Part shown: in pieces, positions 26,746 to 35,044 of the stretch
Position numbering within the stretch: position 1 is the first letter of the stretch
Layout of the letters: the number at the start of each line of letters is the position of its first letter
The notes under the pieces: model-generated
Database searches by the model: none
The model's input: the letters and a program-made list of their open reading frames with translations, nothing else
Told to the model about the DNA's origin: nothing
NCBI GenBank assembly: GCA_945787325.1
Contig: CALZHP010000012.1
Location: 1 to 45,705, forward strand
Length of the DNA: 45,705 nucleotides
Direction of reading: 5' to 3'
From: an uncultured Desulfobulbaceae bacterium
GTDB lineage: Bacteria > Desulfobacterota > Desulfobulbia > Desulfobulbales > BM004
Position numbers and translations under genes: made by a program

Positions 26746-28386
26746 ATGCCCGAAAAGGCTGAAGCGAATAATAAAATCAAAAACAAATATTGGATTACGA
26801 TAGAACAGATTTGTGAAGTTGCACGGCAGGAATATAATCACCTGCCAGATAATCTTGTCCCAATACTTTCAGATTTTGTTGACCTATATGCAGGGCGCTG
26901 GCCATCCCATGAAGCCTGCCAGGTCGGATATCATAATCTTGATCACGCCCTCAATGTCACTCTTGCTACGGCACGTATGATCGCCGGTTGGAACAAGAAG
27001 GAGAACAAAGCAGCATCCGAGGATGTTTTTATGATAGCAATGGCCGCTGCTCTTTTTCACGATGCTGGATATATCAAAGACAAGGGTGATACTGTCGGAA
27101 AAGGGGGGAAGTATACTTTCAACCATGTGATGCGCAGCATGGATATGGCTAAAGATTATCTCATAAAAAAAAGCTGGCCCCAACACCACTCTAAAGTTGT
27201 TCCTAAAATTATTTCTCAAACATCTTTTTTTGACGAACTGAATTTAGAAAACCTGTTCAGTAGTAATATGCATGAAATAATCGCCAGAATGGTTGCCTCC
27301 GCAGACCTCATGGCCCAAATGGCTGATGTAGACTATCTTCAACGCATAAACGACCTATATGATGAGTTTGAGGAAGGGTACCGTTATGAGGAAACCGATG
27401 CACTGGCTACGAAAGGTATTCAGATTTTTGGCTCTGCAGATGATATCATGGAAGGTACGCTCCATTTTTACGAACATTTTGTAATACCACGGTTACAGGA
27501 ACTTGGTCGCATGGACCGTTATCTTGCAGCTTTCTTTTCAGATGGCCGTAATCCTTACCAGGAAAACATTGCAGCGAACCTGTCCGGTCAATTAATGGAT
27601 AATCGCACCCAGTGGTTGCGTCTCGGTGAAATTCTTGAAAAAATAGGCGTTGTTACATCCGAACAGATTAACAAAGCGATTGAGCGTCAAAGAAAGTTCG
27701 GTACATCTGAAACCTTAAACGATTCCTCCTCCACAACCAGCAGTCGTCTCATGAAATGGTTGGGCAGGAAAAAAAATATCCATCGACTTGGCGAGATTCT
27801 TTTGGATATGGAAGCGGTAAACCCTGAAGGTTTGTGCCAGGGTCTTCTACACCAGATGCTACCGCCCGATATGCTGAAAACACTTTCCCAGCGTGAGATG
27901 TTTTTTCTACTACAGGTATCAATTCTACTTCACAATTATCAGCACGGTCCACGAGTTTTTGACCGTATTCTTGAGATGACAAATGAACTCCTCGATTGCG
28001 AAGCAAGTTCCATTCTGCTTGCAGATCCTGATGCCAGTGAAATACGCACAGCTTTTCCAGCCGGACCGCAGGGTGCAGTTTTTTCAAAACGAAGGTTACC
28101 TCTTGATAAAGGACTTGCCGGCTGGGTATATCGCCATGGTAAACCGGCAACTGTCCAAAATGTTGACCTGGATAAGCGTTTCGACAGTGAGGTTGATGGG
28201 GCAACAAGTTTTCATACTACTTCTATTCTGGCCATGCCTTTCCACATTAACGGTGAATGGATTGGTGTTTTTGAGATGTTGAATAAACGTGAAAGCAAAT
28301 TTACCGAACACGATATGGATATATTGACTATACTGGTTAATATCATTGGTTCGGTCCTCGGCAATATAATCAATCAGGATTCTTAA
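26746..28386 (+). CDS. HD-domain phosphodiesterase-like protein with MshEN-like tandem motif and GAF domain
   Basis: Starting at the ATG behind GGAG (a GTG nine codons earlier is in frame), the product has 546 residues. The HD domain (about 50-250) resembles the class I cyclic nucleotide phosphodiesterase fold: YHNLDHALN (H63, H67), LFHDAGY (H105, D106) and SADLMAQMADVDYL (D187). Then RLGEILEKIGVVTSEQINKA (292-311) and RLGEILLDMEAVNPEGLCQG (347-366) resemble the two half-motifs of the c-di-GMP-binding MshEN domain. A GAF domain (about 402-546; GLAGWVYRHGKPATVQNV) ends the protein. No membrane segment. It probably hydrolyses a cyclic nucleotide under ligand control; substrate unknown. Confidence 0.75.
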   Translation: MPEKAEANNKIKNKYWITIEQICEVARQEYNHLPDNLVPILSDFVDLYAGRWPSHEACQVGYHNLDHALNVTLATARMIAGWNKKENKAASEDVFMIAMAAALFHDAGYIKDKGDTVGKGGKYTFNHVMRSMDMAKDYLIKKSWPQHHSKVVPKIISQTSFFDELNLENLFSSNMHEIIARMVASADLMAQMADVDYLQRINDLYDEFEEGYRYEETDALATKGIQIFGSADDIMEGTLHFYEHFVIPRLQELGRMDRYLAAFFSDGRNPYQENIAANLSGQLMDNRTQWLRLGEILEKIGVVTSEQINKAIERQRKFGTSETLNDSSSTTSSRLMKWLGRKKNIHRLGEILLDMEAVNPEGLCQGLLHQMLPPDMLKTLSQREMFFLLQVSILLHNYQHGPRVFDRILEMTNELLDCEASSILLADPDASEIRTAFPAGPQGAVFSKRRLPLDKGLAGWVYRHGKPATVQNVDLDKRFDSEVDGATSFHTTSILAMPFHINGEWIGVFEMLNKRESKFTEHDMDILTILVNIIGSVLGNIINQDS

Positions 28387-28400
28387 TGAATACTGATTAA

Positions 28401-30230
28401 ATGATGTGCATTTTTATGAATAATCAATTTATTCAAACAGTCACAAAGCTTTCGATATTTTTCAATCTCCTTATTTTTTCTATTTTCACATCAACTCTTC
28501 AGGCCGGTCACGGTATCAGCATTGATGGTAAGCTAAAATACCCACCGGACTTCAAGCGGTTTGACTATACTTCAGAAAAGGCCTTAAAGGGTGGACACCT
28601 AGTCCTTCACGACCTTGGTAGTTTCGACAAGATGAATCCGTTTACCCTGAAGGGATCTTCTCCCTCGGGTCTTGATTCATTTATTTTTGAAACCTTGGCT
28701 GTGAACAGCTTGGATGAGCCTTTTGCTGCATACGGTTTATTGGCAAGAGACATCGAAGTTGCAGAAAACCGTCTTTCAGTTACCTATACAATTAACGAAA
28801 ACGCCCGTTTTTCAGATGGTAACCAAGTAACTCCTGAAGATGTTAAATTCTCCTTGGAAACTCTTAAAAGCGATGCCGCTCACCCTTTTTATCAGTCTTA
28901 TTTACAGGATATAACCAAGGCAGAAATTCTTGGAAATCACAAAGTCCGATTTCACTTCGCTCGTGTCAACCGTGAACTGCACATGATTGCAAGTCAGGTC
29001 CCAGTGTTTTCTAAGAAATTTTACACAGAGCATGCCTTTGATGAACCAGGTATGACACCGCCAATCGGTTCTGGCCCGTATATTGTTGATACTTTAAACC
29101 CTGGCAAATCTATTACCTATCGCCGTAACGAAAATTATTGGGCAAAAGACCATTCCACCCGTAATGGTATGTTCAATTTTGATAAGATTACTTATAAATA
29201 TTTTAAGGACCAGATTGTTTCGGTTGAAGCATTCAAGGCCCATGAGTTTGATTTTATGTACATCAATATAGCCAAGCAGTGGGTGAGGGATCTCACCGGT
29301 CCGAAGTTCGATAAAAAAATAATAATAAAGGAGAACCTGCAGCACAATAATAATGCCGGCATGCAGGGTTTTGTCTTTAACCTGAGGCGACCGATTTTCA
29401 AAAACCGTTTGGTACGCAAGGCGCTTACACTTGCTTTTGACTTTGAATGGGCCAATAGCAAGCTCTTTTTCGATCAGTATACCCGTTGTGAAAGTTACTT
29501 CAGTAACTCGGATCTTGCAGCGAGTGGTTTGCCTGAAGGATTGGAACTTTCTTATCTCTTACCTTTTAGGGATAAACTGCCAAAGGAAGTGTTCAATGAA
29601 TCTCCAAAGGCTTATTCAACAGTTGCGCCAAATAGTCTTCGCGGTAACTTGCGTAGGGCAAAAAAACTATTAACTGAAGCAGGATGGGCGGTTAAAGACC
29701 GTCAGCTAAGGGATACTTCCGGTAACTCGTTTCAATTTGAGATACTTCTGGTGTCGCCCTCTTTTGAGCGGGTAATGGCAGGATATGTAAACAACCTGAA
29801 ACGTCTTGGTGTAAAGGCGGAATACAGGACTATTGATCCAGCACTTTATATTGACAGGCTCAACAGGTTTGATTTTGACATGACTGTAAATTCTTTCGGA
29901 CAGTCTCAATCTCCCGGGAATGAACAGCGTGACTACTGGCACTCTTCGGCGGCAGACCGGAATGGTTCCAGAAACTTTATTGGCATTAAAGATCCGGTAG
30001 TCGATCAACTAGTTGACCGAATAATATACGCTAAAACTCAGGAGGAACTTACCGCGGCAAGCAGAGCATTAGACCGAGTGTTGTGGTTTGGTCATTACGT
30101 TGTTCCCAATTGGTATGTTGATAACCACAGGGTCGCATACCGTAATATTTTCGAACGCCCCGATAATTTACCGCTCTATTATAATCCTCTGCAGGTGCTG
30201 ATGACATGGTGGATGAAACCTGCCAAGTGA
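28401..30230 (+). CDS. YejA-like periplasmic oligopeptide-binding protein
   Basis: The 609-residue protein is a family 5 extracellular solute-binding protein: a signal peptide (about 6-35, ending LQAG), HGISIDGKLKYPPDFKRFDY (37-56) and KGGHLVLHD, as in YejA, then the conserved FSDGNQVTPEDVKFSLE and PPIGSGPYIV. YejA delivers peptides to the YejBEF ABC importer. No permease or ATPase gene follows, so here it is an orphan. It starts only 14 bases after the HD-GAF stop and may be cotranscribed. Exact start is uncertain: codons 1, 2 and 6 are all ATG with no clear ribosome binding site. Confidence 0.85.
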   Translation: MMCIFMNNQFIQTVTKLSIFFNLLIFSIFTSTLQAGHGISIDGKLKYPPDFKRFDYTSEKALKGGHLVLHDLGSFDKMNPFTLKGSSPSGLDSFIFETLAVNSLDEPFAAYGLLARDIEVAENRLSVTYTINENARFSDGNQVTPEDVKFSLETLKSDAAHPFYQSYLQDITKAEILGNHKVRFHFARVNRELHMIASQVPVFSKKFYTEHAFDEPGMTPPIGSGPYIVDTLNPGKSITYRRNENYWAKDHSTRNGMFNFDKITYKYFKDQIVSVEAFKAHEFDFMYINIAKQWVRDLTGPKFDKKIIIKENLQHNNNAGMQGFVFNLRRPIFKNRLVRKALTLAFDFEWANSKLFFDQYTRCESYFSNSDLAASGLPEGLELSYLLPFRDKLPKEVFNESPKAYSTVAPNSLRGNLRRAKKLLTEAGWAVKDRQLRDTSGNSFQFEILLVSPSFERVMAGYVNNLKRLGVKAEYRTIDPALYIDRLNRFDFDMTVNSFGQSQSPGNEQRDYWHSSAADRNGSRNFIGIKDPVVDQLVDRIIYAKTQEELTAASRALDRVLWFGHYVVPNWYVDNHRVAYRNIFERPDNLPLYYNPLQVLMTWWMKPAK

Positions 30231-30285
30231 TATTTACCTAGAGATTCCTGCGCCAAACAAACATAATTTCAATCCGGATTATACT

Positions 30286-31872
30286 ATGAACCCAGTAGTT
30301 ACGTTTCTGGCTCCACCGATTCTTGGAGCTTTTATCGGTTACATGACAAATTATGTTGCGATCAAGATGCTTTTCAGACCGCTTAAACCCTGGCGGCTTT
30401 TTGGCTTAAAGATACCCATGACTCCCGGTGTTATTCCTGCTAAGAGATATGAGCTTGCAGATAATATAGGTGAGATGGTAGGTGATCATCTACTTACAAG
30501 TAAAGATATAAGTCGAGGGCTCACAGAGGAAGGATTCCAGGAAAAACTGAGTGAGATTATAGAAAGTAACATCACTCAATTGATGGAAAAAGATCTTGGA
30601 CCTGTGCAATCACTTATACCGCATCGTTTTAGGGAAGATTTTAATGTTGGAGTAAAAATATTGCAGAAAAAGCTTCTCAGGGAACTGCACAACTTTATCG
30701 ACAGTGATAATTTTTCAGAAAAACTCACAGAACTTGTTAACAGCCATCTTGATGAATTCCTGGATCAGGAACTTAAAGATATTTTTTCCGATGAGAGCAT
30801 GGAGTACTTCTGCTCAGTTGTTGAAAAATCTGCAAACCGTATCCTGGCAAGCAAAGAGGCTCAAGAGTTTGTTGACGATTTCATAAATAAACAGGTCATT
30901 TCAATTATTGAACAGAGCAAAACTGCAAATGATATACTTCCGAAAGATCTCATTAACCTTATACTTGATAAGATAGACCAGGAAGCTCCCAAGCTGCTTG
31001 ACAGGTTTGCAAGATTACTGAAAGAACCGCATGTCCGAGACCGAATTGTAACAGGAATTCGTGGAGGCATTGACAACTTTATTACTTCACTGGGGCCTCT
31101 TGCTGCTTTAGCAGGTAATTTTTTAAACCCACATAAGATAGAAAACAGCATTCGCGATTATCTAAATAACAAAGAAGAGGAGATTCACAGTTGGCTTACT
31201 GATGAAGAAGTAAGACAGAAAATCACCTCTATTCTTCAGGAACGCCTACAGTATCTTCTGGATAGACCTATTTCAGAAATGGTCCAGGAAGTCGAAGTTG
31301 AATCGATAGAGTCATTCTGTAAACAAATAAGTGCTCAGATTGTATCGTTTCTACAACAGCCATTAATATCAAATACAATTGCTGATGTGATTAGAAATTA
31401 TCTAAAGAACCAGAAAGAACAACCTGTTTCGAATATGATGATTGCCCTGCTGGGTGAGAAGGGAACCGAGGATGGTAAATCCCGTATTACAGCTGAAATT
31501 GTTACAATTGTTCAGTCCGATCATGTCAAGAAAATGCTTGATGATTTAGTTACACAACTGAGACAGGAACGATTGATGAATACTCCTGTAGGGATGTTAT
31601 CAGAAATATTACCTGCTAGGGTGCAGACCGGTTTAGAGGAATACATCCTTCAGCGGCTCAGTGAACTGCTGGTTCGTGAGGTGCCAGACCTGGTAGATTC
31701 TCTTAATATAAGGAAGGTGGTGGCCGACAAGGTTAATACACTCGACCTGCTGCGTCTTGAAGGGCTTCTTCTTGGAATAATGGAGGAGCAATTCAAGTAT
31801 ATCAACTTGTTCGGCGCGCTGTTGGGCTTTCTGATTGGCTGTATTAACCTGGTTTTTCTGGTTATGAATTAG
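30286..31872 (+). CDS. DUF445 family membrane protein
   Basis: A 528-residue protein with an N-terminal hydrophobic segment (3-25) leading into GYMTNYVAIKMLFRP and PMTPGVIPAKRYELADNIGEMVGDHLLT, the DUF445 signature, and a C-terminal membrane segment (about 506-527). Between them are long amphipathic helices with repeated IxxxLxxxL patterns. Two membrane anchors with a large soluble helical middle suggest an envelope-spanning role; members (YheB of Bacillus and others) have no settled function. It begins 55 bases after the binding-protein stop. Confidence 0.82.
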   Translation: MNPVVTFLAPPILGAFIGYMTNYVAIKMLFRPLKPWRLFGLKIPMTPGVIPAKRYELADNIGEMVGDHLLTSKDISRGLTEEGFQEKLSEIIESNITQLMEKDLGPVQSLIPHRFREDFNVGVKILQKKLLRELHNFIDSDNFSEKLTELVNSHLDEFLDQELKDIFSDESMEYFCSVVEKSANRILASKEAQEFVDDFINKQVISIIEQSKTANDILPKDLINLILDKIDQEAPKLLDRFARLLKEPHVRDRIVTGIRGGIDNFITSLGPLAALAGNFLNPHKIENSIRDYLNNKEEEIHSWLTDEEVRQKITSILQERLQYLLDRPISEMVQEVEVESIESFCKQISAQIVSFLQQPLISNTIADVIRNYLKNQKEQPVSNMMIALLGEKGTEDGKSRITAEIVTIVQSDHVKKMLDDLVTQLRQERLMNTPVGMLSEILPARVQTGLEEYILQRLSELLVREVPDLVDSLNIRKVVADKVNTLDLLRLEGLLLGIMEEQFKYINLFGALLGFLIGCINLVFLVMN

Positions 31873-32049
31873 ATATTATCAGTCAGTCATTTTTTATCTG
31901 ATTAAGATTTATACTTCTAACATTTTATAGATTTTATTAAAAAAATTTAAAGAATCATTTTACAAACAGGCTAATCACCTGCTATTATATAAACTTTAGC
32001 TTGTTATGAGTTATTCATTGTTCTTATCACCAAACCGAGGTCAGAGGCA

Positions 32050-33546
32050 ATGAAAATACCCATCTTCAAAAAAATGATGTTTGGCTTCATAGCCATCATC
32101 GTCCTTATGGTGCTCTCCACTTCATATGTTTTACTTGAGCTGAGAGAAGTTTCAAGTGCTGCACAAATAACTCTTTCATCAAACGTCAAATCTGTGGATC
32201 AGGCTAAACAGCTTAAGACAATAATTTTTGATGAGGAAGGATATGCTCAAAAGTATTTAATATCCGGGGATAAAACTTACTTTGACATTTTATTAGACAG
32301 CTTTAGAGAGTTTGATAACACCCTAAATTCACTTCGTACTCTGCAAGTGGACAATGCAGAACTCGCAATTGTTAAAAAAATTGGAGATACCCATCGCTGG
32401 CTTGAAACAAGTTTTATCAGCAAGCAGGAAAATAAGTCGGCCATGGATACAGGCAAATTAAGTGAAGAATGGCATAATTCTTTTGAAGCACTGCAACGGC
32501 AATTAGACCATATAATAGGCCTAAACCAGCTTACCATAGGCAATTCCATGGCAAAGGTCGAAACAACGACCAGCCGTTCAACCAGGATAGCACTGTTCAT
32601 TTTAATATGCACAGTGCTGCTTGCCGTGTTTATGGCTTTACTAATTTCCAGGACCATAACGAAACCAATTGACAATCTTGCCAAAGGTATCGGGAGAGTT
32701 GCCAAGGGTGATTTTGAGCCAGTAAAAATTAACTCAAACGATGAAATTGCGCTGCTGGCTGATTCCTTTAATAATATGAGCCAGCAGCTTAAAGACACAA
32801 ATGAGCTTAAGGCTGAAATGATGCAGCAGGTATCTCATGAACTGCGCAATCCCTTAACGATAATTCAGGCGACCCATGACCTACTGAAAAAGGAAACCGC
32901 TGGAGAATTAAATGACAAACAACTTAGGCTGCTTGAATCACTAAATACAGGTATAAAAAGAATTTCAAACTTTAATGATCAGTTTTTGGATATTGCGAAA
33001 TTTGATGCCGGAATGATGGAGTATAATATGGTTACCACTGATCTTCTAAAGATCATTGAGCCTGTTGCTAAAGAAGCAGAAATTGTTGCATCGCATAGGG
33101 ATATATCGCTCAATATAATAGCGAAAAAAGCATTACCGAAAATTAGTGGAGACCATCGTAAGATAAGGGTGATTTTTCGCAACCTGTTGAGCAATGCCAT
33201 TAAATATTCTCATGATGGCGGTGAAATTGATCTGCACATTTCACCATCAAAGTTTGGAATTCGTGCTGTAGTGAGAGACCATGGAGTAGGTATCCCTCCT
33301 GAAGACCTTCCTAAAGTCTTTACAAAGTTTTTTCAGGCTAAAAACTCAGGAATGTCAAAAACCAAGGGAACCGGCCTGGGCCTTGCACTTATTAAAGCTT
33401 ATACTGAAGGGCAGGGGGGGAGGGTACTTGCCGAAAGCAAGCTGGACTCAGGTTCGAGTTTTACGGTTGAATTTCCAGCTGCTCAAAGTAAAAAAATGAA
33501 AAATGAAGATGGAAAAAATGCAGATGATAAATATGTTTCATATTAG
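32050..33546 (+). CDS. Membrane sensor histidine kinase (HAMP-HisKA-HATPase)
   Basis: The 498-residue kinase has transmembrane helices at about 9-29 and 178-200, and a ~150-residue helical periplasmic sensor (32-177), perhaps a four-helix bundle. HAMP is at 200-253; then HisKA with QQVSHELRNPLT (phospho-His H263). The ATPase has NLLSNAIKYS, DHGVGIPPEDLP and GTGLGLALIK. All catalytic motifs are present. There is no attached receiver. AGAGG lies just before the ATG. The lipoprotein gene overlaps its end by 44 bases, so they are coupled; the receiver-LpxC protein 1.5 kb on is the nearest free receiver and the likeliest partner. The layout recalls QseE (GlrK). Confidence 0.88.
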   Translation: MKIPIFKKMMFGFIAIIVLMVLSTSYVLLELREVSSAAQITLSSNVKSVDQAKQLKTIIFDEEGYAQKYLISGDKTYFDILLDSFREFDNTLNSLRTLQVDNAELAIVKKIGDTHRWLETSFISKQENKSAMDTGKLSEEWHNSFEALQRQLDHIIGLNQLTIGNSMAKVETTTSRSTRIALFILICTVLLAVFMALLISRTITKPIDNLAKGIGRVAKGDFEPVKINSNDEIALLADSFNNMSQQLKDTNELKAEMMQQVSHELRNPLTIIQATHDLLKKETAGELNDKQLRLLESLNTGIKRISNFNDQFLDIAKFDAGMMEYNMVTTDLLKIIEPVAKEAEIVASHRDISLNIIAKKALPKISGDHRKIRVIFRNLLSNAIKYSHDGGEIDLHISPSKFGIRAVVRDHGVGIPPEDLPKVFTKFFQAKNSGMSKTKGTGLGLALIKAYTEGQGGRVLAESKLDSGSSFTVEFPAAQSKKMKNEDGKNADDKYVSY

Positions 33547-34135
33547 ACGTGTGCTGATCTATGTAATTGTTATATTATTTCTTTCTGGCTGTGCCCAAAT
33601 TACTCAATTTCATCATGTGGTAGGTGCAACCAATTATGAAAAAACTAAATCATTAATACAAAAAATGAAATATGCCAAATCGCTGGAATCTTCAAAAAAA
33701 TATTCTGAAGCTGCCAGGGAGTTCTCTCTGATTGCAGACACTAAGCCGATTACCAGCTTCCACAAAGAGGCTGCTGAAAAATCAGCCATACTTCATATTC
33801 ATCCTGATAATACTGAAAAAGATTATGGAGCATCTTTAAAGTATTTCAATACACTGTTGGAACTTTCGAATAACAAATCCGAAATCGATTTTGCCCGGAT
33901 GCACATTGTTCTTTTAGGTAAGATCATGGGCCTGGAGAAAGAAGTTTCTAAGCTTGCCAAACATAACAATAAGCTTGTTTCTGATTCTAGGGTAAGGGCA
34001 AAAAAGCTCGCAGACAGGCTGGAAAAAAACAGCAAGCTTGAGTCTGAGCTAGCCCGTGTGAAGGAAGAGATCACGAGAATGAAAAAAGTTGACCTTTTCC
34101 TACATAAAAACAGAAGAACTACAGTGTCACAATAA
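33503..34135 (+). CDS. Coiled-coil lipoprotein coupled to the sensor kinase (QseG-like position)
   Basis: The product has a lipoprotein signal with lipobox LSGC (Cys30 from the first Met, Cys20 if the start is the Met at codon 11; five Mets in the first 11 codons make the start uncertain). The periplasmic part has a TPR-like helical stretch (YAKSLESSKKYSEAAREFSL) and a long C-terminal coiled coil (about 145-195). It overlaps the kinase gene. In qseE-qseG-qseF the middle gene is likewise an outer-membrane lipoprotein that influences the kinase; sequence similarity to QseG is not evident, only position and architecture. It probably senses or modulates the kinase input. Confidence 0.75.
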   Translation: MKMEKMQMINMFHIRRVLIYVIVILFLSGCAQITQFHHVVGATNYEKTKSLIQKMKYAKSLESSKKYSEAAREFSLIADTKPITSFHKEAAEKSAILHIHPDNTEKDYGASLKYFNTLLELSNNKSEIDFARMHIVLLGKIMGLEKEVSKLAKHNNKLVSDSRVRAKKLADRLEKNSKLESELARVKEEITRMKKVDLFLHKNRRTTVSQ

Positions 34136-34312
34136 GGATAAAATATAAAAACCTCATCAATATTTTTCCTCATTCACATTTCTCATATTTCATTTATCAA
34201 CAATCTTTAATTTGATGATTAAAGTTTTTTTACCCGTATCTTTACGCACACTTGAAATTATTTCTTTAATGCTTAGTGTAATTTTAAATAAATAATACAT
34301 GTGTACCTCTAA

Positions 34313-34398
34313 AAGGAGTTATCCAATGCAAGAGGACAATTAAAGTTGTTATGAGCCTTCAATGGGGTAAAGACCCTATGAAGGCTATTTGCTTTTAA
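34313..34398 (+). promoter_or_regulatory. Leader region with minimal ORF and hairpin before the PEP-CTERM gene
   Basis: AAGGAG (34313-34318) sits seven bases before ATG CAA GAG GAC AAT TAA (34326-34343), a five-codon reading frame (MQEDN). A hairpin follows: AGCCTTCA (34354-34361) with TGAAGGCT (34379-34386), plus an inner GGG/CCC, then ATTTGCTTTT. This order, a well-placed ribosome binding site with a tiny ORF then a hairpin with a T-rich tail, looks like an attenuation leader. It may also be a chance start codon. It does not fit the GEMM c-di-GMP riboswitch. Confidence 0.35.
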
Positions 34399-34425
34399 AT
34401 GTTGAAAGAAAAAGTGGTGGATGAA

Positions 34426-34683
34426 ATGAAAAACAAGATAACAATAAGCATCACAGGATTAGCAATGGTTTTGGTTCCAGTGGCAATTTCAGCTTCTCAC
34501 CTTTACAGTATAGACATTAGTTCATCTGCATTGAGCATTAAGTCATACTTAGGGTCACATCTTAATACGTTAACTGCCATAGTAAGATCGCCCTCTGATA
34601 TTCCTGAACCAGCTACCATGTTTCTATTTGGTTTAGGATTGATTTGTATATCAGGATTATGGTCCAGAAAATTTAATAAATAA
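34426..34683 (+). CDS. PEP-CTERM sorting-domain protein, very short
   Basis: The 85-residue product has a signal peptide (MKNKITISITGLAMVLVPVAISA) and a C-terminal sorting signal of PEPATMFLFGLGLICISGLW then SRKFNK, the classic PEP motif, membrane helix and basic tail that exosortase recognises. The mature part is only about 35 residues. An ATG nine codons earlier is in frame, but the later Met gives the better signal peptide. Exosortase (EpsH) is not in the window. A terminator at 34723-34750 closes the unit. It is probably exported and sorted to the cell surface. Confidence 0.75.
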   Translation: MKNKITISITGLAMVLVPVAISASHLYSIDISSSALSIKSYLGSHLNTLTAIVRSPSDIPEPATMFLFGLGLICISGLWSRKFNK

Positions 34684-34722
34684 TTTTATAACACTTACAC
34701 CAACAGTGGAGAAGTGCATTTA

Positions 34723-34750
34723 AGGGGAATCCTATTTACAGGATTCCCCT
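34723..34750 (+). terminator. Rho-independent terminator after the PEP-CTERM gene
   Basis: Perfect 11-base arms AGGGGAATCCT (34723-34733) and AGGATTCCCCT (34740-34750) with a 6-base loop, followed by CATTATTT. It separates the PEP-CTERM unit from the receiver-LpxC gene. Confidence 0.75.
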
Positions 34751-35044
34751 CATTATTTCAATATACAGTTAATGTATTACCTTCCGAATCTTCTATCCAG
34801 ATTATAGCCTTATGTAAGTATTCCACAGTAATATTCTGTATAGAAAAGGGCACAATTGACTAACAGGAAATACTGGAATATAGTTACGCGAATTATAAAG
34901 TATTCAAGTATTTCAACCTTCAGAATTATTGAGATTTTTCAGCCCGGCTTACCTTAAACCTATCTCATGCTGTGCTATTCATATTCATAAACATGGAGAA
35001 ATATCTGAGCTGGTAGAATATCTCTGTATCACGACAAACAACCT
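34751..35044. other. Gene-free spacer upstream of the receiver-LpxC gene
   Basis: About 290 bases that must contain the promoter of the receiver-LpxC gene. No clear ribosome binding site is seen before its ATG. On the minus strand, 34758-34853 can be read as a 31-codon frame (GTG start) with a protein-like look, but without a ribosome binding site; I do not annotate it as a gene. Confidence 0.45.

Noticed and set aside
34300-34425. Possible GEMM (c-di-GMP) riboswitch before the PEP-CTERM gene
   Set aside because: The conserved GEMM core sequences and the two-helix layout are not present; only a simple hairpin is seen.
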